Assembly (NCBI GenBank): GCA_009780915.1
Contig: WQZD01000014.1
Coordinates: forward strand, 1 to 64,000
Direction: 5' to 3'
Source: Propionibacteriaceae bacterium
GTDB lineage: Bacteria; Actinomycetota; Actinomycetes; Propionibacteriales; Propionibacteriaceae
Length of the DNA stretch: 64,000 nucleotides
Shown here: piece by piece, positions 45,055 through 54,908 of the stretch
Layout: the number at the start of each line of letters is the position of its first letter
Position numbering within the stretch: position 1 is the first letter of the stretch
Notes under the pieces: model-generated
Databases searched by the model: none
Told to the model about the DNA's origin: nothing
Seen by the model: only the letters and a program-made list of their open reading frames with translations
Translations under genes and position numbers: made by a program

Positions 45055-45367
45055 CACGACCCTGTGGCTGACCATCGCCGCCGCCGTGGCGGTCATCGTC
45101 GCGACCAAGCTCGCCGGCCATCTCATTCCCCCCTCCTGGGTCTCCTCCCCCAAGATCACCCCGATCGTCTCCCTGGTCTCGGTGGCACTCCTCGCAGGCC
45201 TGGTCGCCCAGCAGACTCTCGACGGCGGTCACCACCTCGTCCTGGACGCGCGCGTGGCAGCCCTCGCGGTGGCCGCGATCGCCCTGTGGCGCAAGGCGCC
45301 CTTCATCGTCGTCATCATCCTCGCCGCCGCGACGGCCGCCCTCCTGCGCTACCTCGGCTGGGGATGA
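45047..45367 (+). CDS. azlD: AzlD family branched-chain amino acid exporter, small subunit
   Basis: This 106-residue protein has four hydrophobic helices and the AzlD end pattern R-K-A-P-F-I-V-V-I-I-L-A. It overlaps azlC by eight bases, as is usual for this two-gene exporter. Confidence 0.9.
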   Translation: MSDTTLWLTIAAAVAVIVATKLAGHLIPPSWVSSPKITPIVSLVSVALLAGLVAQQTLDGGHHLVLDARVAALAVAAIALWRKAPFIVVIILAAATAALLRYLGWG

Positions 45368-45452
45368 GCCCTGCCACAGCGTGGCCTGTCCCGTGAGGAG
45401 GCACGCCCACAGCAGGTGGCGTCCCCGTGGTGACGACATCGCGAAATCGGGA

Positions 45453-45465
45453 TATAGTCGCACTA
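45453..45465 (+). promoter_or_regulatory. Leaderless promoter of the DUF1345 gene
   Basis: TATAGT (45453-45458) lies exactly six bases before the ATG at 45465, so transcription should start at or beside the start codon. No ribosome site is present. Confidence 0.6.
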
Positions 45466-46097
45466 TGAACGCTGTTTCTCGGTGGCACCATGATCCTCGC
45501 GCGAGACTGATCCTCGCCATCGTGTTCGGCGTCGCCGTGGCTGTGCTGGTCGCGATCATCCTGGCGCCGGCGTACTGCGTCCTGCTGGGATGGGCGGCGG
45601 CCGCGTTGCTGTACTGCCTGGTCACCTGGATGTCCGTGGGACGGATGGGCCCCGCCGAGACGGCGGCCCATGCCACGATCGAGGTCCCCGGTGGATGGGT
45701 GGTGCATGTCCTGCTCACCTGCGCCGCGCTCGCGTCCCTGGCGGGGATCGTCGTCCTCGTCATGAACCCGCCGGACACAAGGCTGGCCGCCGCAGCCGTC
45801 TCGCTGGTGGTGATCGTGGCGTCGTGGACCACCGTGCAGACCATCCACGCCTTGAGGTACGCCCGCGAGTACTACCGGGCAGGCGGCGGTGTCGACTTCC
45901 ACATGCCCGACGCGCCCAGTTACATCGACTTCGCGTACATGGGGTTCACCGTCGGCATGAGCTTCGCCATCTCGGACACGGATCTACGCTCCACCGCCAT
46001 GCGGCGGATCGCCCTGTGGCACGCCCTCCTGGCCTACCTCTTCGGCACCGTCTTCCTCGCCGCCCTGGTCAACATCCTCGCGAGCCTGTCGGGGTAA
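45465..46097 (+). CDS. DUF1345 membrane protein
   Basis: The 210-residue protein has five to six hydrophobic helices and the DUF1345 signature: the block around H-A-L-R-Y-A-R-E-Y-Y near residue 127, then D-F-A-Y-M-G-F-T-V-G-M-S-F-A-I-S-D-T. Its function is unknown. The start follows from the leaderless promoter above; an in-frame extension to 45381 lacks support. The last ~114 bases overlap the end of a small gene on the other strand. Confidence 0.88.
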   Translation: MNAVSRWHHDPRARLILAIVFGVAVAVLVAIILAPAYCVLLGWAAAALLYCLVTWMSVGRMGPAETAAHATIEVPGGWVVHVLLTCAALASLAGIVVLVMNPPDTRLAAAAVSLVVIVASWTTVQTIHALRYAREYYRAGGGVDFHMPDAPSYIDFAYMGFTVGMSFAISDTDLRSTAMRRIALWHALLAYLFGTVFLAALVNILASLSG

Positions 46098-46241
46098 GGT
46101 GACCACACAGTGGTCGAGGTCGACGGTGACGTCGTCAGGACCCGGCCCGGGTGCCGGGGCGTCCACGATCTTGTCGGCCAGGGTGTCTTGGTACTCTTTC
46201 CAGTGCCGCAACCCCGGTTGGAAGATCTCCTCCCAACTCAT
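45984..46241 (-). CDS. Small hypothetical protein coupled to rsfS
   Basis: The 85-residue ORF starts [17 protein letters not shown] and overlaps the rsfS stop by four bases (ATGA). The first ~50 residues look like a genuine protein: an amphipathic start, then a Pro-rich loop, then V-D-L-D-H-C-V-V-T. The C-terminal third is acidic and Gly-rich, and lies antisense to the end of the DUF1345 gene. It may be a simple read-out of that strand. I favour a real gene because of the coupling. Confidence 0.55.
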   Translation of the reverse strand: MSWEEIFQPGLRHWKEYQDTLADKIVDAPAPGPGPDDVTVDLDHCVVTLPRQAREDVDQGGEEDGAEEVGQEGVPQGDPPHGGGA

Positions 46242-46624
46242 GAGGAGGCCCCCTGTGCGAGGACCGCGCGTCGCGCAGGCACGTCGACCACAGGACAGTC
46301 CTTCCACAAGCGGTCCAAGGCGTACAGGACCCGTGCGTCAACATGCTGGACATGGACGATGGTGTCGAAGAAGTCCAGGAGCACCCACGGGTCTTCCCGG
46401 TCGCCCTCGCGGCGAGGCCGATAGCCGGCCCTCAAGCACTGTTCCTCGATCTCGTCCACGATGGCGCCGACCTGACGCTCGCTCGAGCCGGACACGAGGA
46501 CGAACACGTCCGCGATCCCCAGTTTCTCCGAGACGTCCAAGACAAGGATGTTCTTGCCTAGCTTCTCCTCGGCGGCGTCGACGGCCACCGAAGCGATGCG
46601 CAGGGCCTCGTCACTGGCCGTCAT
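46238..46624 (-). CDS. rsfS: Ribosome silencing factor RsfS
   Basis: RsfS binds ribosomal protein L14 and blocks joining of the ribosomal subunits when growth slows. At 128 residues it has the usual length. It carries the family blocks [20 protein letters not shown] and [15 protein letters not shown]. It overlaps nadD by four bases, the common arrangement in bacteria. Confidence 0.95.
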   Translation of the reverse strand: MTASDEALRIASVAVDAAEEKLGKNILVLDVSEKLGIADVFVLVSGSSERQVGAIVDEIEEQCLRAGYRPRREGDREDPWVLLDFFDTIVHVQHVDARVLYALDRLWKDCPVVDVPARRAVLAQGASS

Positions 46625-47286
46625 GAGCCATCCTCGGACTCGCGGTAGAGCCCGCGTTTTTGTATGTACTGCACGATTCCATCAGGAACAAGGTACCAGA
46701 TCGGCAGTCCGTCACGTACCCTGGCTCGGCAGTCTGTGGAGGAGATCGCCAGCGCCGGGACCTCCATCAAGGTGACCTTGTCCTTGGGCAGGTGGGAGAT
46801 CGACTCCATGTGCAGCGGGGAGCCCGGACGGGAGACGCCGACGAAGCTGGCCAGGTCGAACAGCGCCTCCGCGCCTCGCCAGGTCAGGATATTGGACAGG
46901 GCGTCCGCCCCGGTGATGAAGAAGAGTTCCACGTCGGGACCGCGCACGGTACGCAGGTCGGACAAGGTGTCGACGGTGTAGGTGTCCCCTCCCCTGTCGA
47001 TGTCCACCCTGGACACGGAGAACTGCGGATTGGACGCCGTGGCGATCACCGTCATCAGGTAGCGGTCCTCAGGGGCGGAGACCCGTCGGTGAGCCTTCTG
47101 CCAGGACCGTCCCGTGGGGACGAAGATCACCTCGTGCAGCCCGAATCTCGTGGCCACCTCCGAGGCGGCCACCAAGTGTCCGTGGTGGATCGGATCGAAG
47201 GTGCCGCCCATCACGCCGAGGCGCAGCGGAGTGACCTGAGGGTCGTGACGCAACCCTTCTTCGCTGCATGGAACCACATCTGCCAT
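46621..47286 (-). CDS. nadD: Nicotinate-mononucleotide adenylyltransferase
   Basis: NadD makes deamido-NAD from nicotinate mononucleotide and ATP. The 221-residue chain has the adenylyl motif [11 protein letters not shown] near residue 27 and the C-terminal I-S-S-T-D-C-R-A-R. An N-terminal lead of about 20 residues precedes the fold. TACACT lies six bases before the ATG, and no ribosome site is seen, so the mRNA is probably leaderless. It is followed by rsfS in the same operon. Confidence 0.95.
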   Translation of the reverse strand: MADVVPCSEEGLRHDPQVTPLRLGVMGGTFDPIHHGHLVAASEVATRFGLHEVIFVPTGRSWQKAHRRVSAPEDRYLMTVIATASNPQFSVSRVDIDRGGDTYTVDTLSDLRTVRGPDVELFFITGADALSNILTWRGAEALFDLASFVGVSRPGSPLHMESISHLPKDKVTLMEVPALAISSTDCRARVRDGLPIWYLVPDGIVQYIQKRGLYRESEDGS

Positions 47287-47316
47287 GCATACAGTGTACG
47301 GTAGACCCGACCAGCG

Positions 47317-48822
47317 TTATCCCTGCTCGTCGCTCTCGTCGTCGTCCTGGTCCAGCCCCATCAGAGCGACGGAGATCGCCCTCTCGGCCTCCTTGGCGGC
47401 ATGGTAGTCGGCGTCCTTCGCACGTCGGCGCTGGACGGCCGGGCGCAAGGAATCCAGACGGTTGTCCTCGCCGCGCCTCGCCAGAAGCTCGGCGCCGATG
47501 TCCACCTGCGGCGCGAAGTCGAAGACCACGGCGTTGGCGCCACCGATGGCGACGGCGTCCCCGGGCTCGGCGCCCAGAGCCAACAGCTCGTCCTCGATCC
47601 CGATCTTGTTCAGACGGTCAGCGAGGTAGCCCACGGCTTCGCTGTTGCGGAAGTCGGTTTGTCGTACCCATCGTTCTGGCTTGTCACCACGGACATGCCA
47701 CACGAATCCTCCCTCGCCGTCGGACTCTTTGTCGATGGTGAACGCCGGTCCGAGGGCCACGCGGGTCCGCACCGGGACCGTCACCGGCACAGGCGCCGGC
47801 TCGCGTGGCTCGTTGCGCTTGGCCTCGACGATACGGGCCATGGCGTAGGTCAGCTCTTTGAGACCCGCGCCGGACATGGTGGAGATGAGGAAGGTCTCCA
47901 ACCCTCGGGCCCGGAACTCCTCGACCACCATGGCGGCCAGTTCGGCCCCGTCGGGGACGTCGACCTTGTTCAGCGCCACCAGGCGGGGACGGTCCTCCAG
48001 ACCCCCGTACGCTGCCAACTCGGCCTCGATGGCCTCCAAGTCCGAGACGGGGTCGCGACCCGGTTCATAGGTGGCGCAGTCGATGACATGGACGAGCGCC
48101 TGGCAGCGCTCGATGTGCCGCAGGAAGTCCAGACCCAGACCCTTGCCCTGGGCCGCCCCGGGGATCAGGCCGGGCACGTCGGCCACGGTGTACGTGATCG
48201 TGCCGGCGACCACGACGCCCAGGTGGGGGACCAGTGTGGTGAAGGGATAGTCGGCCACCTCGGGACGTGCCCGGGAGATGGCCGCGATGAGCGAGGACTT
48301 GCCCGCGCTGGGGAAGCCGACCAGGCCGACATCGGCCAGGACTTTGAGCTCGAGGCGGATCTCCAGATCGTCCCCGTCCTCGCCCAGCAGGGCGAAACCG
48401 GGCGCCTTGCGCGCCTTGGTGGCCAAGGCCTCGTTCCCGAGTCCGCCTCGTCCACCCTGCGCGACCACGACCTGGGAGTCGGCACCCACCATGTCGGCGA
48501 TCAACTCGCCGGTGACGGCGTCGCGCACAACCGTGCCCTCGGGCACGGACAAGACGATGTCGCGGCCGGTGCCGCCGTCTTGGTGGCCGCCCCGGCCCGG
48601 CTCCCCGTTGGGGGCCTGACGATGGGAGTGGCGGTGGTAATCGATGAGCGTGGTGACCTGGGGATCGACGGCCAAGACGACCGAGCCGCCATTGCCGCCA
48701 TTGCCGCCATCGGGCCCGCCCAGGGGCTTGAATTTCTCACGGTGGATCGAGGCACAACCGTGCCCCCCACGTCCCGCCGTGACGTGCAGGCGCACTTCGT
48801 CGACGAAGGACGGAATAGCCAT
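47317..48822 (-). CDS. obg: GTPase Obg (CgtA)
   Basis: Obg is an essential GTPase in ribosome assembly and stress signalling. The 501-residue chain has the Gly-rich Obg fold (1-158), then the G domain with [18 protein letters not shown] and N-K-V-D, then a C-terminal OCT domain typical of Gram-positives. A charged tail ends D-Q-D-D-D-E-S-D. I use the ATG at 48822, with AGGAG eight bases upstream. A hairpin with a T run lies directly before the gene. Confidence 0.96.
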   Translation of the reverse strand: MAIPSFVDEVRLHVTAGRGGHGCASIHREKFKPLGGPDGGNGGNGGSVVLAVDPQVTTLIDYHRHSHRQAPNGEPGRGGHQDGGTGRDIVLSVPEGTVVRDAVTGELIADMVGADSQVVVAQGGRGGLGNEALATKARKAPGFALLGEDGDDLEIRLELKVLADVGLVGFPSAGKSSLIAAISRARPEVADYPFTTLVPHLGVVVAGTITYTVADVPGLIPGAAQGKGLGLDFLRHIERCQALVHVIDCATYEPGRDPVSDLEAIEAELAAYGGLEDRPRLVALNKVDVPDGAELAAMVVEEFRARGLETFLISTMSGAGLKELTYAMARIVEAKRNEPREPAPVPVTVPVRTRVALGPAFTIDKESDGEGGFVWHVRGDKPERWVRQTDFRNSEAVGYLADRLNKIGIEDELLALGAEPGDAVAIGGANAVVFDFAPQVDIGAELLARRGEDNRLDSLRPAVQRRRAKDADYHAAKEAERAISVALMGLDQDDDESDEQG

Positions 48823-48839
48823 GCCCGCTCCTCTCATGG

Positions 48840-48864
48840 AAAAGGGCGGCCCAGTGGACCGCCC
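48840..48864 (-). terminator. Intrinsic terminator or attenuator between rpmA and obg
   Basis: On the minus strand GGGCGGTCC and GGGCCGCCC form a 9-bp stem (one G-U pair) with a 3-base loop, followed by TTTT. It ends only about 18 bases before the obg start, so it could end the ribosomal protein mRNA or set the amount of obg read-through. Confidence 0.65.
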
Positions 48865-48910
48865 ATGGTGGTCGGTGTCCCGATTTGATCAGGATACCGA
48901 ATTGTGACGC

Positions 48911-49156
48911 TCAGGCCACTGACACGATCTTGCGACCACGCCTCACACCGAACTCGACCTTGCCGGCCGCCAGTGCGAAGAGCGTGTCGTCGCCGCCGCG
49001 ACCGACGTTGTCACCCGGATGGAAATGAGTCCCGCGCTGACGCACGATGATCTCGCCCGCGTTGACTTCCTGGCCGCCAAACCTCTTCACGCCGAGGAAC
49101 TGCGGCTTGGAGTCGCGACCGTTACGCGACGATGAAGCTCCCTTTTTATGTGCCAT
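48911..49156 (-). CDS. rpmA: Ribosomal protein bL27
   Basis: bL27 lies at the peptidyl-transferase centre of the 50S subunit. The 81-residue chain starts [16 protein letters not shown] and contains G-V-K-R-F-G-G-Q and [10 protein letters not shown]. It lacks the N-terminal extension cleaved in Firmicutes. It follows rplU by nine bases. Confidence 0.98.
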   Translation of the reverse strand: MAHKKGASSSRNGRDSKPQFLGVKRFGGQEVNAGEIIVRQRGTHFHPGDNVGRGGDDTLFALAAGKVEFGVRRGRKIVSVA

Positions 49157-49165
49157 GTCCGATCC

Positions 49166-49471
49166 TCACTTGATCCCGGTGATCTTGACCTGGGTGTAGC
49201 GCTGGCGATGCCCCTGACGCTTCTTGTACCCAGTCTTGTTCTTGTATTTCCAAATCTTGATCTTCTTGCCCTTGGTCTCGTCCAAGACCTCGGCCGTCAC
49301 CTTGACCGCGGCCAGAGCCTCGGCATCGGTGGTGACCGTGTCGCCGTCAACCAAGAGAATTGCGGGCAGGTCGATAGTGTCGCCGATCTTGGCGTCCACG
49401 AGATCAATCTCTAGCACGTCACCTTGCATGACCTTGTGCTGCCTGCTGCCACCACGCACGATCGCGTACAC
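49166..49471 (-). CDS. rplU: Ribosomal protein bL21
   Basis: The 101-residue chain starts with V-Y-A-I-V-R-G-G and ends with K-K-R-Q-G-H-R-Q-R-Y-T-Q-V-K-I-T-G-I, as in bL21. The GTG at 49471 gives the normal length, with AGTAGGCGAG upstream. A start at 49534 would add 21 unrelated residues from the leader. The leader is about 66 bases long. Confidence 0.96.
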   Translation of the reverse strand: MYAIVRGGSRQHKVMQGDVLEIDLVDAKIGDTIDLPAILLVDGDTVTTDAEALAAVKVTAEVLDETKGKKIKIWKYKNKTGYKKRQGHRQRYTQVKITGIK

Positions 49472-49543
49472 CGCTCGCCTACTCTCATCTAGAAGCTTTC
49501 CCACCAAGGGGATCCACGTGCCCACGCAGGACACCGACGGTCT

Positions 49544-49572
49544 ATTTTAGCCCAGAAATTCCCACAGTCCAA
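49544..49572 (-). promoter_or_regulatory. rplU-rpmA promoter
   Basis: On the minus strand TTGGAC (49572-49567), a 17-base spacer and TAAAAT (49549-49544) form the best sigma-70-type promoter in the window. The -35 overlaps the tail of a small stem-loop (49573-49593) at the end of folC. Confidence 0.75.
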
Positions 49573-49593
49573 ACGCCGGGCGTACGACGGCGT

Positions 49594-50937
49594 CTACCGG
49601 GCCGCGTCCTCATCGGGAATCGACGAGGACAACAGGGCGCGGGCCTGCCCCGCCAGGGCCACCGACCCGCCCACGAGAATCCCCGCGCCGGGGCCGGCCT
49701 CGTCGGCGAGAGCCACCGCCCAATCGATGGCGTCGGGCAGATCCGGGCGTACGCTCACCCGCCCCTCGCCGAAGACATGGGCCGCGCGCTGGCCCAACTC
49801 GTGGGCCGACATGGCTCGGCTGGTGGCCGCCTGGGTGACGACCAGGTGGGAGACACGCGGCTCCAGCATGTCGAGGACGGCGTCCACGTCCTTGTCGGCC
49901 ATGGTCCCCCAGACCGCGATCTGGGGCGCGAAGGCGTACGCCTCGTCCATGGTGTCCAGGGTGGACGCCACCGCGTCTGTGTTGTGGCAGGTGTCGATCA
50001 CGATCGGTGGCGAGACATGGACCCGTTCCGTCCGGGCGGGCGCCTGGACCTCGGCGAAGCCGTCCTCGATCACCTGCGGGTCGAGCCCGCGCATCCCGTC
50101 GAGCGCCTCGACGGCCGCCACCGCCAGGACGGCGTTGCGCGCCATGGCGTGGCCGTACAACGGGAGGAAGAGGTCGCCGACCGGCCCGGCGGCCGACTCC
50201 AGACGGATCACCTGACCGCCGACCGCCAACTGGCGGTCCAGGAGGGAGAAGTCGACGCCTTCGCGACTGGTCGCCACCCCCAACTCCACACAGCGCGTCA
50301 TCAGGACTTTGGCGGCCGCCGGCTGCTGGCCGGCCATGACCACATGGCTACGGGGCTTGATGATCCCGGCTTTCTCAGCCGCGATCTGCTCGACGGTGTC
50401 GCCCAGGTACTCGGTGTGGTCGAGCCCGATGGGTGTGAAGACAGCCACGGCCGCATCGGCCACGTTCGTGGCGTCCCAGGACCCGCCCATGCCCACCTCG
50501 ACGATCATGACGTCGACGGGGGCGTCCGCGAAACAGGCGTACGCCATCGCGGTCAGCACCTCGAAGGCCGTCATCGCGATGCCGTCGATGGCCTGGTCGT
50601 CCACCATGGCCACATAGGGCTCGATCTCGGTCCACGCCCTCACGAAATCGTCCTCGGAGATGGGCTGGCCGTCGACGTTGATCCGTTCTCGGGGATCGGT
50701 CAGGTGCGGGGAGACGTACCGCCCGGTGCGCAACCCCTGGGCCCGCAGCAAGCCGTCGATGATGATCGCCGTGGATCCCTTGCCGTTGGTGCCCGTGATC
50801 TGGACCACGGGGGCGGCGTGCTGGGGGTCGCCCAGCAGGTGCATCAGCGCTTCGATCCTCCCCAAGGAGGGACCGACACGATTCTCCGGCCAGCGGCGCG
50901 CGAGTTCGGCGAGGACATCGACATGGGACCAACTCAT
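49594..50937 (-). CDS. folC: Bifunctional dihydrofolate synthase / folylpolyglutamate synthase
   Basis: FolC adds glutamate to dihydropteroate and to folates. The 447-residue chain has the Mur-ligase-type P-loop T-G-T-N-G-K-G-S near residue 48, S-P-H-L, E-V-G-M-G-G-S-W-D-A-T-N and D-H-T-E-Y-L-G. I start at 50937, where TATGCT lies six bases upstream, pointing to a leaderless mRNA. A longer form from 50973 would read through that -10 box. The usual neighbour valS is absent. Confidence 0.93.
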   Translation of the reverse strand: MSWSHVDVLAELARRWPENRVGPSLGRIEALMHLLGDPQHAAPVVQITGTNGKGSTAIIIDGLLRAQGLRTGRYVSPHLTDPRERINVDGQPISEDDFVRAWTEIEPYVAMVDDQAIDGIAMTAFEVLTAMAYACFADAPVDVMIVEVGMGGSWDATNVADAAVAVFTPIGLDHTEYLGDTVEQIAAEKAGIIKPRSHVVMAGQQPAAAKVLMTRCVELGVATSREGVDFSLLDRQLAVGGQVIRLESAAGPVGDLFLPLYGHAMARNAVLAVAAVEALDGMRGLDPQVIEDGFAEVQAPARTERVHVSPPIVIDTCHNTDAVASTLDTMDEAYAFAPQIAVWGTMADKDVDAVLDMLEPRVSHLVVTQAATSRAMSAHELGQRAAHVFGEGRVSVRPDLPDAIDWAVALADEAGPGAGILVGGSVALAGQARALLSSSIPDEDAAR

Positions 50938-50976
50938 GGGTTCAGCATAGTTGACCCAGGCAAGCGCGGACATGCC

Positions 50977-51008
50977 GACGGGGGAGCAGGCTGGCCCGCT
51001 CCCCCGTC
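50977..51008 (-). terminator. Strong hairpin after fba
   Basis: GACGGGGGAGC and GCTCCCCCGTC form a perfect 11-bp GC-rich stem with a 10-base loop, 26 bases after the fba stop. There is no T run, as is common for actinobacterial terminators. Confidence 0.65.
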
Positions 51009-51033
51009 GTCTGGCTCGTGCGACGCGCTGGCG

Positions 51034-52059
<1,026 letters not shown>

Positions 52060-52096
52060 GTTCTCTCCTGAAACTTGAGTGGTTCTAGTCGCTGGG

Positions 52097-52113
52097 GACT
52101 GACACGATCAGTC
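52097..52113. repeat. Inverted repeat upstream of fba
   Basis: GACTGA and TCAGTC are separated by five bases, about 40 bases before the fba start and close to -10-like TAGACT and TAGAAC hexamers. It could be an operator; no regulator is known here. Confidence 0.35.
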
Positions 52114-52152
52114 TAGTACGCTGTTGGGCCGTCTTGGCGGGGAGCGGGGCCC

Positions 52153-52172
52153 GTGATCGTGGCACCGATCAC
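52153..52172 (-). terminator. Hairpin after the small membrane protein gene
   Basis: GTGATCG and CGATCAC form a perfect 7-bp stem with a 6-base loop, about 40 bases after the stop at 52214. No T run follows. Confidence 0.35.
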
Positions 52173-52213
52173 CGTGTCGACCCGGGCGGCACGGACGCCG
52201 GGCGCCGACCGGC

Positions 52214-52735
52214 TCAGTTGCCGAGTCTGGAGGTGTCGATGGACTGCGTCCCGTTCGAGTACGAGCGCACGGCGGCGTCGATCGTCCCCGGCGCCACGTC
52301 AAGGTCGGCCACGGAGATCTTGGACACGTGGCCGTCCACCCGCTTCACGGACAAGTTGGGCGAGCCGCCGAAGCGACCCGGGGCGATGGCGACCTGGGCG
52401 ATCTCGGGCCAGGCCATGCCGACGCCAGCCAGCCACATGCCCTGTCTGTCGACAGCCGCCGCCACGCCAGGCGAGATCGCCGACAGGGCCGACTTCGCTC
52501 TCGACCAGTTGACGATGGCCACGCCCAGCCAGATCAGGGAGTACAGCAGACCCGCGCCGAAGAGCAGCCCCGTGTCCGAGCCCGACATGGACTGGCGCTG
52601 CCAGAGCCAGATCCACACGCAGACGATCATCGCCACGACGAGCCAGAGCACACGCGAACGGATCTGGTTACCGTAGTACGCCACCTTGTTCGCGGCCGAC
52701 ATCGGATTGAACCCGATGATGAGTTGCTCTGGCAT
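52214..52735 (-). CDS. Small membrane protein of unknown function
   Basis: The 173-residue protein has two membrane helices (about 28-46 and 56-76) and a C-terminal soluble half with a beta pattern resembling a PH-like domain (V-A-I-A-P-G-R-F, then S-V-K-R-V-D-G-H-V). I do not recognise the family. TAGAAT lies six bases before the ATG with no ribosome site, so the mRNA is probably leaderless. The gene is separate from fba and from fic. Confidence 0.72.
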   Translation of the reverse strand: MPEQLIIGFNPMSAANKVAYYGNQIRSRVLWLVVAMIVCVWIWLWQRQSMSGSDTGLLFGAGLLYSLIWLGVAIVNWSRAKSALSAISPGVAAAVDRQGMWLAGVGMAWPEIAQVAIAPGRFGGSPNLSVKRVDGHVSKISVADLDVAPGTIDAAVRSYSNGTQSIDTSRLGN

Positions 52736-52744
52736 AGATCCATT

Positions 52745-53674
52745 CTAACAACCCCATGATGCCGCCACGCCCTCCAACCAGGAGTCTGTGTCGCCGGTGA
52801 ATCGACCGTCGATCATCCAGTGGCCACGTAGTCGAAACGCGGGGATGGTCTGGCGCTTGGCCTTGTTGGCGGCCGAGTTCGCGACGAGATCGACATCCCG
52901 TGCCCACCGGGCGAGGGGGATGGGACGAAGCCCTGAGAGGAGGGTGAGACGACGGTGCAGGGACTCCATGAGGAGAGACGCCAACAATCGTGTCATCGCG
53001 TCGGAGTTGTCCGAGACGATGTACCCACTGAACAATGGATAGTAGTTCTCATGCTTGCCCTTGTCCCGAATCATGAGTGGGGGCCAGCCGAGGGACTGCA
53101 ACTGTTGGTTGATCAACACTCGGCCTAGACGCCCGTTCCCGTCGACGAAGGGATGGATGACCTCGAACTCCAGGTGGAACTTGGCTATTCGATCAAGGAA
53201 CCACACCTGCTCCGAATGGTCGTACCAACGGAGAAGGTCTCCCATCAGGCCTGGCACGAACTCTGGGTTGGCTCCGAGGTGGCCTCCGACACGCACCCAC
53301 TCGCCCGCACGACGGTACCGTCCGGCGCAGTCGTCACGAATCCCTGACAGCAGGGTCCGATGCCACCCCAGGATGGAATCGGACGTCACGACACCGGCTC
53401 CATCCTCCACAAGGATCTCCGTCATCACCCTGGCAAGATTGAGTGACTCGAGGATTTCCCGTACTGGCACATCCCTGACCACTCCACCGTCGAGCAGAAT
53501 CGATTCCGTCTCCATCAATGTCAATGAGGAATACTCGATGGCATTGGACTGGTGAACCGATTCCGCCAGCTCGGTGAGCGCCATGTCCTTGATCGCGCCT
53601 GGAACGTCGTGAGCCACGCGACGATACACTCGGCCCAACGCATCGAGCCGATCTCGCGTCACCTGATTCACCAT
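52745..53674 (-). CDS. Fic domain AMP-transferase with N-terminal inhibitory helix
   Basis: Fic proteins usually transfer AMP to hydroxyl side chains. The 309-residue chain has the active-site loop H-P-F-V-D-G-N-G-R-L-G-R (174-185), with all key residues. Residues 43-48 read S-N-A-I-E-Y, matching the S/T-x-x-x-E inhibitory motif, although the usual Gly/Asn after Glu47 is Tyr. It is thus a class II, self-inhibited Fic with a winged-helix-like C-terminus. GGAGGAGG precedes the ATG. The target is unknown. Confidence 0.92.
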   Translation of the reverse strand: MVNQVTRDRLDALGRVYRRVAHDVPGAIKDMALTELAESVHQSNAIEYSSLTLMETESILLDGGVVRDVPVREILESLNLARVMTEILVEDGAGVVTSDSILGWHRTLLSGIRDDCAGRYRRAGEWVRVGGHLGANPEFVPGLMGDLLRWYDHSEQVWFLDRIAKFHLEFEVIHPFVDGNGRLGRVLINQQLQSLGWPPLMIRDKGKHENYYPLFSGYIVSDNSDAMTRLLASLLMESLHRRLTLLSGLRPIPLARWARDVDLVANSAANKAKRQTIPAFRLRGHWMIDGRFTGDTDSWLEGVAASWGC

Positions 53675-53882
53675 GGACCCGGCCTCCTCCCACTCTGCGT
53701 CCCCAAGTTTACGTGAATAATGCTCGGAACCGGAGGATATTCACGCAAAGTATTCCCCGACAGCGAGGAAACACCGCTCTGGCGCTATGATAGCAACATG
53801 GTCTCTATATGGCGTGGAGGGACGAGCGCCGGGACCTCTACTCGAGCACCAGTGCGGGTTGAACCATCATGGGGAGGGAACC

Positions 53883-54845
53883 ATGGAACAGCGAACAGTC
53901 GTCATTACCGGTGCGAACTCAGGCCTCGGCTTTCAGTGCGCCAAGAACATCGCCTCGGCGGATCCGAACTACACCGTCGTCCTCGCCTGCCGCGACGCCC
54001 GGCGGGCGGCTGACGCCAGGGACGACCTGCGACGGGACACAGGCAACCCCAACATCGTCCCGCTGATGATCGACCTGTCCAGCCTGGAGTCCGTCCGGGC
54101 GTTCTGCGACAACTACGACGCGGCGTCCCTGCCCCCGCTCCACTCGCTGGTGTGCAACGCGGGTTTCAACACGATCGGAAAGATGGATTACACCACCGAC
54201 GGCTACGAATCGGTTTTCCAGGTGTGCTACCTCGGACACTTCCTCTTGGCGAATCTCATGCTGTCGCGGCTGACCGATCAGGGGCGTCTGGTGTTCGTCA
54301 GCTCCGACATGCACTACACCACGCTCTCCAAAGCCCGGGCGGTGTTCACCGACGCGTACGCCCTGGCCCACCCCACAGCGGAGAAACGTACCATGTTCCA
54401 CTACTCGATGGCGAAACTGTGCCTCATCATGTGCACCCTCCACATGGCACGACGCCTCGGGCCGGAGACCGGCATGACCGCCACCGTGAACGCGATCAAC
54501 CCCGGCTTGATGACCGACACGAAGATTTGGCAGTACCCCCACAACCCCGTCGGGCGCACCCTGGAGCGAGCGACGCTGTCCGCGATCTCACGAGCATGGG
54601 GACAGGGCAGCACCTCCGTGGCCTCAGGCCGCGTCCTCGCCGACATGGTCACCGACTCCCGCTACGCAGGAATCAACGGCGAATACATCTCGTTCTTGGG
54701 CGTGCAACAGTCCTCCTCCTTCGCCTCCCGCGACAAAGCGGCAGCCCGGACACTCTGGCGCCAAAGCGTCGACCTCGCCCACCTCACACCAGCCGACACC
54801 CCCCTCAGACTCGACCCCGACGAGGATATGGCCACACGGGGGTGA
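53883..54845 (+). CDS. Short-chain dehydrogenase/reductase, protochlorophyllide-reductase-like
   Basis: The 320-residue SDR has the cofactor motif T-G-A-N-S-G-L-G (residues 9-16), N-A-G near residue 93 and catalytic Y-S-M-A-K near residue 181. Its long form and the N-A-I-N-P-G-L-M block resemble retinol- or protochlorophyllide-reductase-like SDRs. The substrate is unknown. GGGGAGGG lies seven bases before the ATG at 53883. The stop overlaps a small GGTGAC/GTCACC inverted repeat (54841-54862). Confidence 0.87.
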   Translation: MEQRTVVITGANSGLGFQCAKNIASADPNYTVVLACRDARRAADARDDLRRDTGNPNIVPLMIDLSSLESVRAFCDNYDAASLPPLHSLVCNAGFNTIGKMDYTTDGYESVFQVCYLGHFLLANLMLSRLTDQGRLVFVSSDMHYTTLSKARAVFTDAYALAHPTAEKRTMFHYSMAKLCLIMCTLHMARRLGPETGMTATVNAINPGLMTDTKIWQYPHNPVGRTLERATLSAISRAWGQGSTSVASGRVLADMVTDSRYAGINGEYISFLGVQQSSSFASRDKAAARTLWRQSVDLAHLTPADTPLRLDPDEDMATRG

Positions 54846-54908
54846 CGGCCGTATGAGTCACCACACTCGTGCCCACACGGCGTCCGAGCACCGCATCATG
54901 AGCCCAGG

